A stretch of DNA of 64,000 nucleotides from Stratiolaelaps scimitus (GCA_019614645.1 JABWDB010000065.1:1301152-1365151), one strand, 5' to 3'. Shown: positions 10,850-24,975, numbered from the stretch's first letter. The notes: a model not told the origin generated them from the sequence alone. Program-made: numbers and translations.

Positions 10850-13702
10850 CAGAGAATAATGCATCTGCTTAACGCCGTGACGTCGATTTGACCAGTGAGC
10901 AGTACATGTCGCGATACCATTATCTGTCTTATGCTGTGAAGGACATGCGTCCATATTCGATAGGAGGAGACGGCAATATGCGATTTCGTATTTAGCTTGA
11001 TTACCGATTGCTGTGTGTAAGCGGCTGTGGCGATGTGGTTGATGTTGCTGCTGATGGTGATGCCAGCGACGGCAGTGACGGTCTCATCGTTCAAGCATTT
11101 TGCCGTCTTGGCCAAGTGGAACAAGTGACGGGAAAGGCGGATCATCGCACAGGCCATCACCGAGGCTGGCACTTACAAAGGCCATCCAGCATGGTTGGCG
11201 GGCGTACGCATCTGTGCAAGTATGTGAGCGTAGGGTGTGTTGTTCACTACAAACGCCGCTTCCAGGGGCATAACGACGGACGGTGTCGGCCCAGTGCCTC
11301 GCAACACAGCGCGGCGTAGGGTGCTCACGGCGACATTCACAACATGCCACATCGAACGATGTGAGCGCTCGCCTTTGATCATGAACACACAGCGATACCC
11401 GCACACACAAACGAATAGCCCTACGACAAGGGTCATGGCGTTGCTGGGTGACGCCGATAAGACATTATGCAAATCGCGCGAATTGCACCAGGGATGTGAC
11501 AAAGTTCGCCAAAGTGCACGAACTCGGCCATCTTCGCTCACTGGTTCATTCTGCGTGAGGCGGGGGGCGGGGGGCATTTGCTGCGAGTCATCGACGCAGA
11601 CTTTTCGATTGTGTCTCATGGGGATAAATCCTACAACGTCGTAATCTATCGGTCCCGCCGTCTATGGCCGGCCTCGGCTTCCTACTTCATCTAGAGAGTC
11701 GAAACAAAGAATTAAACAACAACAAACTACTGAGGATTGAGTGTTCGTAAGAACATGGTGGTGCCCGTGGAGTGCGCTCGTTTGTGTTTTTGGAAAGAGA
11801 AGTGGGCGGAGGAGAGGCGGCCTGTTCTTGTTTTTGCGTAAATGCGCGGGTTTGGTTGAAAGCCTAACGTCTGGAATAACATTAGTCAGTCGATACGGAC
11901 CATTCGCCGAATCGCAGCTCAATTCGTCCACGAACGCCGCCCTGTAATTTGTGCGCATGCGAAATGGCATATAATGTAATGCATATAAAATATGGTCAGA
12001 ACGGAGATATCTGGTAATTGAGTTTGGGGCACATGCCAGCAATGCTTATATAGAGATAAGTTGTTTTTACAGTTGAATATTAACTAGTAACTTAATACCA
12101 CCAGTGAAGAAGTTACTCACTATGAATGTACAGGTAACACTGAAAATTGAAGTGCTGCAGCTCATCCACTGATCACGCGTCGTGTGTTCCATTTACACAT
12201 CGAGCACCTGCATGAGTCCGTGTCCATGACTGACGTTTCATGCAGCGGATATGAAACTCAAGCTTGGATGATCGTTCTTGCATTTTTACAACGCATCTCC
12301 AATAAACGAAGCAGATCAATGGCCAAAACGCGTATTCGGCATCCATTGTACTGGACATCTTTATTGGTTGAAGCACCACCAGAGGTTTCGATAAATAAAT
12401 TAAAAATAAAATGTCGCTTCGGTGGCACAGCTTAAGGGCCGATGTGATCATGTACAGTGATCAGATCCCCTAACAAATGAACGTGTTAGCTCGACACGTC
12501 CAGGTGTATATGCACGTATGCTCCATATGCTAACAGGTATCACTCTTCATCCTTAATGCCCTTACAATTAGCGTTGACACTGCTGCGCGAACTTCCCCCA
12601 GAGTCGAGGCCGCTTATTACTCCTAATCATGTTTGTCGTTAAGTAAACAGCCAAGGCTTGACATCGACTACGATTGAATGGATTCACTCATACACAAAGC
12701 TCTCCAGGTCTGCCACATATAGTAGAATAGCAGAAATTAGATTAAAAAAATTGTCGCTGTGTGTTACTGAAACGCAGTGAGTACTTCTAAGGATAAGCTA
12801 ACTATAATAATATACAAATGAGGCACTGCGTCGAAATATGCACCACCAGTGCTTTTTGGTCGCCGATATGTGGCAAGTAAATGTTACCTTCTGGGTGATG
12901 ATAATTACCACGTTGGCTTCGCCGAATGGCCGAGCTATCACAGATCGGACACTACTCGTTTAGTGGCACTGCCGACGCTATATCCGAGGTCTGTCTGCCA
13001 AACGAAATATAATTCAGGGTGACGCGACTGGTTTGTTCACCTGATTTAACTTCATACCAAATATAACTGTTCCTTCTCGGGCTTATAGTATAATAGACGT
13101 TATATCGAATGGGGCCGATTATTCAAGAGGAGCGAAGAAAATAAGATCAGAATGAATATTCGATCAGACTCCTTACTCAACGTCGATCAGGCTCCGAATC
13201 GGTTTCCCCCGGATCCGACGTCGGTGTCTGGACTCGGTAATTGGACGAATCCTGAGGAGAAAATATTATATATGTTAGACGATCGATTTTGTCTCGCCTC
13301 GAGGAAATACATTTTGTGGGCCACATTGAAATAAGGTTTTGGACAGCCGTCGAACGAACGACATGGGTTGTTTCGGGCCTGGCTCGTTTCGCGGACTCGG
13401 GGACTATCGAGTGAGCGAAGTCTGAGCCATGTTTTCTCCCTCGGGAAGGGAACATCGGTGATTAGTTGTCACTCCCATGGGACGACACTATGGAGATGAC
13501 GCCTTGCTGCGGCCGTCGAACGCGACACTCAAATTAAAATCGATCGCGTATATTCACTCAACTACATGAGCGAGAGAGACACAGCCGCGATGCGTGTTAT
13601 TACGATTATACGTAGTATCTACTCGGACGCGTATCATCGTAAGTGTACATGTACCTACTTAAGGTTCAAATATATATATATATATATAAGTATATATATT
13701 AT

Positions 13703-13743
<41 letters not shown>

Positions 13744-13787
13744 TATATATATTATATACATATATATATATATATAAGTATATATAT

Positions 13788-13826
<39 letters not shown>

Positions 13827-15480
13827 GCCCTATATATCACACCAAACTTTGCTACAAGGAAAGAACACACGTTTTTGTCTTTGGTAGGTAGCCTTTCCAA
13901 GAGTTCCCACTTCAAGTTTCTAACGTCTATATCAAGCAAGTTGTCATAAGATTGGTCCCCTGATAAGGTGCTTCTTGCCGATAAACTCCGATCTTCCTTT
14001 CCTCAGTATTCTGGCATCTTTTGGCACACGGCATGAAAATAGTCATCAGCAATCAAGCAGGCTGATCGGGCTGCGAATATCTCAATGTTCCAATAAGTAA
14101 AGTTGTGTGCATTACCCTCATTAGACGCAAAATAAACACGGTGCCATACCTTTTGCTTTGAGTGACCAAGGAAATGGCATAAGACAATAATGTGTATGTC
14201 CGTCAACAACGAGGCCATCCGTTCCAGGTGATCAATGCTCTATTTTCTAATTACCTAATGAATATGTACTTAACTGTATTGGTGTAGGTGGAGCAGCTGG
14301 GCTATACTCTCACATGGGGTATACAAATTCGACAGTTTCTGTAGCCTCGTCGAAAACCGAATACATCACGTCATTTGGTTTGTCCTTGGTAGGATGCGGC
14401 AATGTCCACCTGGCTACCTGGCGCTTCAAAAAGTTACACTTGTGAATATTAAGGAGAATCTGAGCCTTTCACGAATTTATCCGATGAAAGATCTCTGACT
14501 AATTAAATGTTCTTAATATGATTAAAACCTCCCAGCGGCAATGCCGATAGTTAACTCTGTATTTACAATAAACGAGGTTTGAGTAAAGCAACCGTTTGCG
14601 TATCGTCTTCCCGTACCTCATTGGCTCACAGATATCATCTCATCAGCCATGGGCTATTGGTACCATTCGACCAGCCACGTGGCATCGGTTACCCTTGCCT
14701 TCAACTTCTCACAAACATGCGCTGTACTAGACGTCTTCTACGTCAGATGGCTGGGTTCTCGGATACAGCTTCGTGATCATAATCGCAATGATCACCGCGA
14801 ACACCTGTCATAATAATAAACAGTGGCCATCGTATTTCGCGCTCAACGATCTCGACAATAAAACACGTCATTCTTAAGCAGACAGCAGTAAATAATGATG
14901 TCGGGCCGTGGTTCGCGATTATAATTAACAATCATCTGATACCCCGGTGCTATAGACAGCCGAGCGTATATCGATAACTATCACAGTTGTTATCACTACT
15001 GTAATGGGTTACTATCATTACTTCTTACTGCGTCATCGCAGTTCGAAGTTCCGTAATAATTTGCCGTTCTCTGATCAGCACTCCCACTTGATACGTACAA
15101 CGAATCGCCATTCAACACCACGGGTCGCATCTCGGTCCCTCTCTCTCTCTGTATATTTATATATATATATATTAGCTGGTTTCTTTTATTTTAGCTTTTA
15201 GATGATAGATTTAGATGATGATTTTAGAGATGGTCCACCTCCCTCGTGGACACTCCCTAGTCGTACTAGTTCCAGCGTACATCCTACATGTCTTTCTCTA
15301 TATGGAACTTTGTACGAACACCACTACAGTGAGTGGAAAACAATGATTCCTCCGCTTACTCGCTGACAACGAGGAGGAAATCCGAGAAATAACGAGCTGA
15401 AACCTTTTTCTGTTGTTTCTCTCCAGCAGTGATTTTTTTCGATTTCTTTTCTCTGCATCTCTCCCTTTTTTGCATTCGCG
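10850..15480. other. No gene recognised
   Basis: Overlapping frames on both strands at 11000-11650 and 11660-12040 show no motifs. The (TA)n minisatellite at 13.7 kb is listed separately. A CT-rich tract lies at 15138-15150. Confidence 0.5.
13670..13823. repeat. (TA)n minisatellite with AAGTATATATATTATA units
   Basis: Three successive units in which (TA)n is interrupted by TATAAGTATATATATTATAC, ending in a pure (TA)n run. Confidence 0.9.
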
Positions 15481-17440
15481 CAACAGCGCTCTATAGCGGC
15501 GGGCGCAACCGCCCGAGCTCAATGGCGGTCGACGCCCAACGAAGCATCAACGCCGCGGGCAGCCGGAGACTGGAAGTTGGATCACGACAATGGAACTGCG
15601 GCAGCCGGAAAGAGCGCAAGAGGCTTGCCCTTATTGTAGAGCATAGTGAATAATAGTAGTAACAATAGCAAAATCATAGCACTATGTATGCTCTTAAAAC
15701 GGCAAGATGTGGAGAGACAGAGCGTTGCGTCTCTGGATGGCGCTGCAATGTTTCCAAGATTGTCATTCCGGGCGGGGCCTGTCAGATAACGTTGTAGAAT
15801 AGCAGTGTCTAGTGGCGCTAGGGCGCTCGAGGAGTTGGGCTGGGGCTACTGCGAAGAGCTACAGCTCAGAGAGGAAGGCAGGGCGAATCTTGACTGGTGC
15901 TGACGGTGGTGTTACAGTGCCGTTCGTTGTCGTGTCACACTATTATACATAGCGTGCGCGCAGGGGTGAGAGGATGAGTGGGCACAGCGAGATAATACCG
16001 CGGAAAGTGGGGAAATGATAGCGTGGACTGCATGAACATCGAGATAGATAGACAGATAGAGCGAGCGAGCGAGAGAGAGAGAGGATGGACTACATCGAAA
16101 GTGGCGGAAGCTGAGGAACGGCCACTGCCCGTAGCCGCAGCATCGGGCCGTCGCGCTCTCACCAGACGGCTGCCAAGCCATGCGTGAAGTTGGATGGCAT
16201 AGCTGACTAGCCAAGACCAGCCGCCGCCGCCGCCACTGCTGCTCCTGCTGCTGCTGCTGTTGTGGAGAACGGGAAGAGGCTGGAGCAGTCCCCGCTGCCG
16301 CTGTGTGTTGCGGCGGTGGCAGTGGCCAGCCCACATGAACGAACAGCGGATGAGAGCGAGATAGCGAGATAGAGAGAGAGAGAGAGAAAAGAATACACCG
16401 TTGCTGGGGGAATTCGTGAGCGACTGTGTGAAACACAGAGCGAAGGAGAGGTAGAGATATGTAGAGAGGGGATATATTCTATGCTAGCAAAGGTCTAGGG
16501 AGTGGCATGACGGAGCGCGCGGAGCACGCGGGGCACAGCGAGAGCCTCCGGTGGACAGTGGGAAGCTGGAACCTCTGTTGCCTCTAGCGGGCGACCGAAG
16601 GCCTTTCTCTCTCCTCGTCTGTCTTCTCTCTCTCTCTCTGCCTCCGCCTTCTCCGTTCTAGATTCTCCGAGAAACTGGCGCTTCGTGTTTTGGCCCTTCT
16701 CTCTTTATCTATATATCTATCTATGCGCCGTTCTAGCTTCCTCAGGAGGCTGTGGCTGCCTCTCAAAGCGTCATCATCAGCTGGCTGGTTGGACCGGCCA
16801 GTTGTACTCCTACCAGGAACACCGCCAGCGACTGTCGACGCACCGCTCCGAGGGACGGTGACCAGTGCCGCGACGCCCCTTCACCCAGTCGACAGTTCGG
16901 GACGGTAGCCGAGCGCTACTGGACATGGGGCGCTTGTTCCTTCGGATGGTGATGGCAGCAGTAGGAGCACATGACAATGACAAGTGAAGCTCGGATTGGG
17001 CCTGGTCAGTCGCCTTTGGAAGAAGTGTCCTATGAAGGAGAGGCTAGGCAGAGACTTCAGGGGCATGGAGTTTCTCAGTTGGCTCGCTTCTGTTGCGCTC
17101 TCGTTCTCGTCCCCACATCCCGAGATGGTGGTTGCTCCGGCTGACTCGGCTCCTTCCGGCTGACTGCCCCCACCCCCGAAACCTCAACCCCCCGAGAACC
17201 CCTTCCAGGAATTCCGAGTATTCGTTCGAGGGACGACATCCACACGCACAGATGCACATACAGCCTAGCACATATCTATGTATACACATCCGTCGCAGTG
17301 GGAGCTACCCGAGTCAGGAGCTGCTACCGCTACGCACTCGCTAGATGGACACACGTCGACCCCGGCTGACGCACACGAACGGCTGACTCACTCACGCACG
17401 CACGCGGCTGATACCAAGGTGGAACCCCAGCAGTGGGACT
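15480..17440. promoter_or_regulatory. GC-rich, CCG/CAG and GA-rich block; possible promoter region
   Basis: High G+C with (GA)n tracts (16064-16082, 16362-16388), CTG/CCG triplets (16218-16262) and pyrimidine tracts (16605-16645). Several CAG/GT donor-like and acceptor-like sites occur, but no frame shows recognisable protein motifs. It contrasts with the AT-rich flanks and could contain a transcription start or 5' UTR of an unseen gene. Confidence 0.25.
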
Positions 17441-18419
17441 GAAAAGAGCAAATGCAGGCGCGACTGAGGTAGGCAACCGAAGTAATGATCTCCTTCGCCA
17501 AGAACAAGAATGTAGTACAAGGGACTAGACCCAGCTGAACTTTCCCTTTTCTCCCTCTCTCTCTCTTGGGACGACCTCTCCGGCCGACCCAGGGAGGCTG
17601 AGTAGAGTATTCATACAGAGGGTGAGTAGCAACAGCAGCAGCAGCAGCTCAGCGGTACAGAATAATCCGAAGTGCCGCGTGTCATTCAAAAGGAGATGCC
17701 CAGGAATGGCAGCGAACAGGACAAGGAAACGCATCTGGATTCTTTGTGCTATTTTTCCAGATGGCGACGTGTCACGATGAGAAGAATATGTGCTGCTAGA
17801 TCGGTCGGGTCTGAGCGAACCGCTCCTAGAATAACTATGTTCAGAGCAAGATTTGTAGCTTGCGTCATGGAAAGCAAGAGTTGCCCACTTACGCCTATGT
17901 AGTGCTCCAGTTCGTGACTGCACTACGTCCGTTGGCGTTCGCTATTTTTCATTTCTTTTCAACGTACTCCGCAGGGCATCCATTGTATGTCAGCTGATTG
18001 CTTCTTGTTTTTTGCTCGGAACGATTTGTGCAGGACCACCTGTTGCCTATCGTGCTGATACGTTTGGCATAACGCAAACGACGCATATGCGTTCGTCAAT
18101 TCGATTCAATTTACACCTGGAGTAATTCTGGTAGACTGAGACGCCAAGAAATAGATTTGCTAACTTCGTCTGTTGCGGTGACAGAGCAACGTAGAACAAA
18201 AACATTATTATCATTTTTATTGTATGGATTTGGATCATTTTTATTGGATTGATTTTACTAGCATTTAATAATGAATTTACCATAGATATCGGGTTTTCAT
18301 GAAAGCTACACAACCACTCGATTTATGCACACGTCAAAGTATTGTAGTGAGTTGCTGCCACCACCGTATAGACATTTCCAAATTGATTCGTATATCCAAG
18401 AGTTCAAGGTCCAGTGTGA

Positions 18420-18449
18420 GCAACGTGTAGAGCAAACTCTACACGTTGC
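18420..18449. repeat. Perfect 13-bp inverted repeat (4-nt loop)
   Basis: GCAACGTGTAGAG - CAAA - CTCTACACGTTGC. Strong short hairpin in non-coding sequence; no T-run follows on either strand that would make it a clear terminator. Confidence 0.7.
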
Positions 18450-18564
18450 ACCAAAAACTTTTGAAATATTTTCTAGCGCCGTTTTTATTTGCCACAGATG
18501 AATGAAATTAAAACACATCAGGAAACCATTATACGTTCAAGCCTGCCAGGTCCTTTGTCTCTTT

Positions 18565-18642
18565 AAAGGGGTCCGTCTTTTGAAGCAATGCCGAAAGCAG
18601 TACGGTGGACATTAAATGTTGGCTGTGAATCAAACCGGAATT
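18565..18642 (+). repeat. Short dispersed repeat, copy near 18.6 kb
   Basis: GGGGTCCGTCTTTTGAAGCA, ATGCCGAAAGCAGTACGGTG and GACATTAAATGTTGGCTG. Best-preserved copy of the family, in AT-rich non-coding sequence. Confidence 0.55.
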
Positions 18643-20828
18643 TTTTTTAGGTCTTCTCTCTTAAATGAAATAACTTAATAACCTAATAACTCTTCTTTTT
18701 AATAAAATAACTTATTTATTTACGACTTTTAAAGGCATTCAAGGTGTAACAATCATTTTACAATTGCAATACATTCAACAATGATAGTTATTCTTAACTT
18801 GATCCATTGCAAATATTCACAGATTTAGATAAATTCATATCCTGCACATAAACAAGTGGTTGATGTTTTCAGTTTGAGCAGTATTCTTTGGCTTAGTGGC
18901 AAAACCCTTCCTGTCGCTTTGTACAAACCAGATTCACTAGTGAGCTGTGTCTTTCTTGATTAGAAATGTTTGATATGTTTTAGATCCGTGGTCCTGAGTC
19001 GGTCATTGACAATCAATATCCAAACTTGCAGATAGATCTATGCTGCACTATTTCGAAGTAGTAACTTCATAGCCCCAGATTTTATTGGGTTCCAAGTTAC
19101 TGATGCATAGAATTGTAGTGGGACACCGTGTCATTCGTATCGATGTTACGTTCTGCGCTGGGATGAACCATAATTAGTAATATAGACATTAATTTTCTTT
19201 AAAGCCTAATAACATCCATTGTAGAGTTTCGGCTGCAGAAGCAGCATGTTAACTACTGAATTTCTCAACATTTTCCCCAACTCTTCACTTTGTACATTCA
19301 ACGGTGAGATTCGACGTACAAGTCTCTCGTTATATAGCCGGCGACCTCTGTTTCACAGGATGCCAAGCTGCCCGGCGTTCCGTTCATGCTGAACAACCCG
19401 AAGCTACAGTCATGCAGGGAATCGAACGTCGACCGAAGAAGGAATACAATTGTTCTGATCGTTATTTAATTAACGCGATTATTAATTTCGCAAAATTGTA
19501 CAACCCCCCCCCCCCCCCGTCCCCATCTCCACCATCATATATTATACTATCTGTGAAAGCTTGAACAGCACCCGCACGGGTTGTAAATACTCGTATACCG
19601 ACGACAGCTACGCGGATCGTTCACTGGGCGGCGGTGGTGGCGGCGGCGGTGACGGTAGTGAAAAATCGATGTCACCCTTATACGACAAACTTCCACCACC
19701 GAGCGCACCAACCTAACTGACTAGCAACTGAGCGACTCTATTTGAGGAAGGTGTATTTACGTGGTTGGCACGCCTGCATTGCACACAGTGACACCGCTAT
19801 GACAGAGCCAGTCACTGTCGGCAGCGACGCGCAGTGCCGCTGTGGATGACAGAGACCACTAGCGCGCGCGCGCGAGCGTCCTTCGGGGCTCCTCCGCCAT
19901 TGGGCATTGGAGTCCTGGCGTGAATGGCTAATTTCCGGAAACGGAAAGCAGTGGGTATTACTTCCGACGTTGGCGCATCCGGTGCTCACATTGCGGAAAT
20001 CGTTCGGCTGCAGCTTACGCTTATATGATTGTGCATCTCGGCCGCGAGGGCCTCAGCTGTTCGCATGTACATGTGCAACCTTTCCGTCTTTCGGACAAGC
20101 CAATGTGACGCACCTGATGCACTCTCAGCACTGGACGTCAGCCGGCGGCAGAACGAGCCGAACATGATAACGAGAAGGTGTCGTATCTGGCGTGTACCTA
20201 TATGATATACATGTGATCATACACATGTCGGCGCGGTGAGACTGTGGTCGCTTTGTCGATTTTTCTGTTACGTTGAAATTCCCGGATCGCAGAGAGACAG
20301 ACAGAGGGCGAGGAAAATTCACTTTCCTTCGTACGTTACAGTGCCCTACAATTCAATGCAAAGTGCGGTTTATTGACGGAAATGCATCATACATTGCTAG
20401 CCGTAATGCAGATTGTACTGCATTATGTGCAATATATATCATATTTGAGATGACGTAATAGATCTAATAGATCATCGAAATCGTCGAGGAGAGGTATAAC
20501 GCTCGTAAAGTGGCCACAACACTTAAGTTTGACCGTGTTAGGTCAGATCTTAGTTAGACTAGCACCGCATTTCTATGATGCGGGCAGAAAAATAGGGCCC
20601 GCTGTAAAATGAGGTCACCTTGAAAAGCTTTATAATGGATTTTACCGATACATTGACATATCTGACAGCCGCGGGCCCCCGTACTATTCATAACGTGTTA
20701 CGAAGACAAGTGTCTATTATACATATACACCTGCATCCAACTCGGAGCATGTTTTGGTTTACACAGCATAAAGGAAGGATTATGTCGCCGTTGATGTTTG
20801 CAGCATTTATATTCTGCCTATGTATGAC

Positions 20829-20945
20829 CTTGTTCTAGATATTCTATTAAGTATATCTAGAGGAGGGTGTTCTCAGATATATTTCAGATATTTTTGTTCA
20901 GCGGGTACAATTGTCGCCCACTTTAATAATTGACTGATTATAGAC
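20829..20945 (+). repeat. Dispersed copy of a palindrome-arm segment
   Basis: TTGTTCTAGATATTCTATTA, TCTAGAGGAGGGTGTTCTCA and GCGGGTACAATTGTCGCCCA closely match 58169-58280 and, inverted, 61850-61945. There they lie directly downstream of the endonuclease-LINE C-terminal fragment. No such coding fragment precedes this copy. Confidence 0.65.
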
Positions 20946-21199
20946 GGTTAGATGATTAGTACAGACGATACAGATGTCTACCCGTGATTAAAATAATAAT
21001 TAATAAATAAATAGATAATCGCCTATATTAGTCAATATTGCACAAAACAAAATACACACATTATATATATATATTTTTTTTTTTTTTGGCGCATAATTCC
21101 CTCGCATAATTTGGCGCGTCCCTTGCTGACCTTGTAACCTTCGGTGCACTTCTGTGATAGACGCCATCAACTTCGCGTCATCATGATTTCACGTTCGCA

Positions 21200-21930
21200 G
21201 CGACAACGATCGGCCGTTCCAGGCCGCTGTTTTAACTGCTAGCATTATATTTATCGAGCCGTCGCGGCGACGAAGAGAGGTCACGGTCTTAAGTCTTTTC
21301 GCCCTTCTTGCTCACTGGTCGCTGTGCTCGGCTCTCAGCCCAGAAGACAGATCCTGGCCGGTGGATAATCGAGCGTGTTGCAGTTTTGCCTTTGTATCGT
21401 ATTATCATACGAAGATCGGGCAGCCGGGGGTGGGACCGTGCCGTCCACAGAAGCCCTATCGATTGCAGACGGAGAAATAACACCCCCATTGCGACCCATT
21501 AAGCTTCTCTCTCTCTCCCTCTCCTGCTCCTCTTCGGTGCGACTCGTTGTCCGAGCGCTCGGGGACCTCGGTAGTTAGGACTAGGGGAAAGAGACCCAGA
21601 GCGAGAGCGGGCCGAGGATGACATCGGGGCCTAGCCCACAAATCAGGATTAACAATACCTCGTCGATCTGCTCGCCGTTCCTGCTGCTGTCTGCCGCCGT
21701 CTGGCTCGGTCCTGTCGTTCTGTTCTGGCGGCCTCTCCACTGCCGTGCCTATAACCGTCTACAGACGATACGACACTACGCCAACGTAGCGCAATCCGGC
21801 AGCCAGCTCACAGTGGAGGCCCAGAAGCTCACATAGGGATTGAATGGTGGTGGCCCTCCACACAAAGGCGGATCTCCCCACTACGCAGCGATCCCCGAAG
21901 ACGTGCCTTCCCCACGCAGCGGCCCCATCG
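21200..21930. promoter_or_regulatory. GC-rich block; possible promoter or 5' exon
   Basis: CpG-rich, without long microsatellites except a CT tract (21508-21530). The frame 21618-21836 (+) has a hydrophobic start region (SPFLLLSAAVWLGPVVLFW) that could be signal-peptide-like, but there is no homology I recognise and no clear donor site. Confidence 0.2.
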
Positions 21931-22206
21931 AACGAGCAGGGTGCTTTATTCGGTCAGAGAAAAAAGAGAAGATATTGACCTGACGTCGCCCAAGCCGGGG
22001 ACGTTCGTTCTCTACTCACTCGACACTCGAATAGATAAAAGAGGCTAAGGACAGCGGTGGTGCAAAGGAACAAAAGTGGTCCCCCTGTGTCTACAAGAAA
22101 GTCAGTTCGGTACATAACTCTGAGTGTACAATGGACCAACCTATCAGTGATTACAGACTAGCACATGTATACAGGTGATAAGCCTGCTGTGTGTGCTGTA
22201 CGACAC

Positions 22207-22251
22207 GTCTGTACTTATATATGCTGCGAGAGCGTATATATAAGTACAGAC
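22207..22251. repeat. Perfect 16-bp inverted repeat (13-nt loop)
   Basis: GTCTGTACTTATATAT and ATATATAAGTACAGAC flank GCTGCGAGAGCGT. Followed by (AAT)n and (GA)n tracts at 22258-22297. Confidence 0.7.
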
Positions 22252-22859
22252 TCTATCAAGATAATAATAATAGAGAGAGAGAGAGGGAGAGAGAGATAAC
22301 GTATTATGAAGTAATTATTTGTATCCCTAATATATTGTAATTTGACGCATCTATACTATTGGACACATCGTACCTTAAACATTCAAAACCTTAATCGCGT
22401 TGGGCTTTGTGATCCGGTGCAGCCTCAGCCCCAGCTATGACAATATCTAAGTCTTAGTCCTCTCAGCTCCATCAGTACGGCTTCTGCAAGGGCTACCACG
22501 TAAATGCCGCACGTTAGGCAGTGCTGACGTTAGAACCGTAGCGAACGACATCACAGCATACGCAGTTGGTACTTACCCGGCAGTAGGAGTATTTCTCGAG
22601 GTAGCGAACGCGTTCGATTGCCGCCATCATTCTGTCCTCGTGCAATAGCTCTCTCACGTGGTAACCATGTACCCATTTGCGCAAGATACTGACGCAAGAT
22701 ACTAGACGCGATACCGACTGGGCCATCCCATCAAGCAACTTTAGCTCACAGATCGATGGGGTACGATGAGGTCTTACAGAACGGCGCCATACACGTCATG
22801 ATTCGTGCTGAGCGCTAAAAGATTTCTTTATAAAAACTTTCTTTGGTGCCGAATCCCAT

Positions 22860-22990
22860 GTGGAACATCAGTGGCAGCCAATCGTAACCGGGGTGCAAAA
22901 GGGCGTCGATTCTCAAGTCTAAACTAAATATCAGCACGTTTAGTCGTGGCAGCGAACCTTAACCGAGGGCAAAGGAGCATCAACTCTTAT
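22860..22990 (+). repeat. Degenerate two-copy tandem repeat, ~75-bp period
   Basis: GTGGCAGCCAATCGTAACCG, then GGTGCAAAAGGGCGTCGA; followed about 75 bp later by GTGGCAGCGAACCTTAACCG, then GGGCAAAGGAGCATCAA. Function unknown. Confidence 0.5.
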
Positions 22991-24975
22991 CTTCTGTACG
23001 AAACAACAGCACTCGCATCGACATCGAATAAGGTGAAATAACCGACTCCTTTTAGCCGGGGGGCTCTCTCACCCGAATGCTAAAAAATCGTTGCGACTGT
23101 CACCCTTCGAATGTTTAAGGCCTCTTCTATTAATTATCCCCACCTTGGCACTGCTTTACCTACTCCCATATTGATTTCTCGTCTTACCGTGGGTAATTAA
23201 CCTCTTACATCATGCTTTTCCACGCCTCTTCGCATGCTCCTATACTGCAAGCGCTCCACTGCGTCATTGGCAACTCGACCTAGATATTGCTGGGTGCGCA
23301 TGCAGTAATTTTACCCACTTGGTTGTACGAATGTGTCATTAACGATCGTTTTGAATTGAGTATAAATTTAATTGAATTATGACGTCACGCGAAATACAGG
23401 AAATCTTCACGAGTGTATAGAGTTTTTGCAGGAAAGCCGTGAACCGAGACAAAGAAACTTGAAAAAGAGGAGAAACCTTAATAGCAAGTCTGCAAGATGC
23501 GGATATTCTCAACTTACTCAGAATCGTCGGAGTTGCGCTGAAAATTGTCTGTGAAAACTCGCAGTGATCGGGGTTCTTGCGAATTAAAAACACAAGAGAC
23601 AAATGGCCCTGTTTACCCGGCGCTAGTATTTGTTAGTGCTTCTTTTCTATCGAGGTTAGCTTCAGTTCGTTTTAGCTCTAGACGTCAACCGCTGTGTTTT
23701 TAACAGATACTTGTATTTACTTATTTTCTATTGTTCTATTGGTTATGAGGAGAAATCGAAGTACCTTCTATGGCGTAAGAACCATAGTTTAATTCGTCGT
23801 GCAATGAGCATTTAATTACCAAACGAAATAACAACATAATAACTAGTTACCTGAGCGCCACTCAGAATCAGTCGATTTAATACGAACATCCATCTGACGG
23901 AAACATCTATTCGTATGAAGACATAACATCCCTACACTACACGTCATATAAAGTTTGACCGAAAGGTTTGATTGATTGATACTTGCATAACGAACGCGTC
24001 TAGCTGATCCACGGCCAGCAGTCGCACGACGGTGAAATACGTCCAGCCGTATGTTAGGCATTCATTTTTTGCCACGTAAATCCAATGTACGGCAGTGTCC
24101 GGTTCTCCGGCCCGCAGTTCTCGGCGGCGACTCCACATCAGCGTACGGTTACTTCCTCATCTGTAGGTAACTGTATGTTGTCATATGTTGTATGTTGCCA
24201 TACGCGTGCATGACCATACAGCTAATGGATGACCGCGCGATATGGGCTCCCCTGACACGGCCAGATGATACGGCTTGGCCACGTGTAGGTAGAGCGTAGA
24301 TACTAAATGGTGCAAATGATACTCTTTCGAAATGCTAAATACAGCTACTTAGCTCGACAAGGACGACGATGACGGCGGAAGATGATCGATCACGGTCATA
24401 CAGAGCAATAAATCGCGTGTGCAATTTCCTAACTATTAGCTCGGCTCGTTTGTGGATGCCATCACGATGACGCGAATCAATTACTGCATATACACATACG
24501 CGCTGGCGATTACGCTGATCCAACAGCGCATAGTGAACAGCGCATCTGTTCTTTGTGCTGGCCATGTCACTATGCTCGCTGTGTGTATGTATGCTAGCAG
24601 GAATATGCACATATTTTGCTGAGTGCTTGTTGCTTATCTTTCGATGCTTACCTTTTACAACAATGATGATAATGATACTATAACAGGGAGAGTTTTATGT
24701 TCGAATTCATTAACAGGGACCAATTAGTCTGTCATGAGACTCAGTAGTATTAATGATCTACGGGTGGAGCATAGCCAACGTGCGGTGGAGCACGTGGGGT
24801 GTAGTAATCTTTGGGAATATTTCTAGAAAGTATAATATCTTGACGGTGTATTGGTGCATTGACAAAATCACCTACGAGATAAGGTATTTGCCTCTCCCTC
24901 GTAAAGGATGTATCGCTCATATCGTCGAACGAAGATCGTTTAAAGTATTCGTAGGTGCACTCCGCTTAAAAGTGT

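Larger units (their letters stand above)
18650..24970. other. Mostly non-coding; GC-rich blocks and hairpins listed separately
   Basis: A poly-C tract at 19505-19519, a GC-rich block with GGC triplets at 19610-20000, and the repeat copy at 20.83 kb. The minus-strand frames at 23843-24138 and 24335-24610 look slightly protein-like but are unassigned. Confidence 0.5.

Noticed and set aside
15912..16436. 174-codon minus-strand frame
   Set aside because: Dominated by CT/GA microsatellites and CTG/CCG triplets; no domain, start context or splice support.
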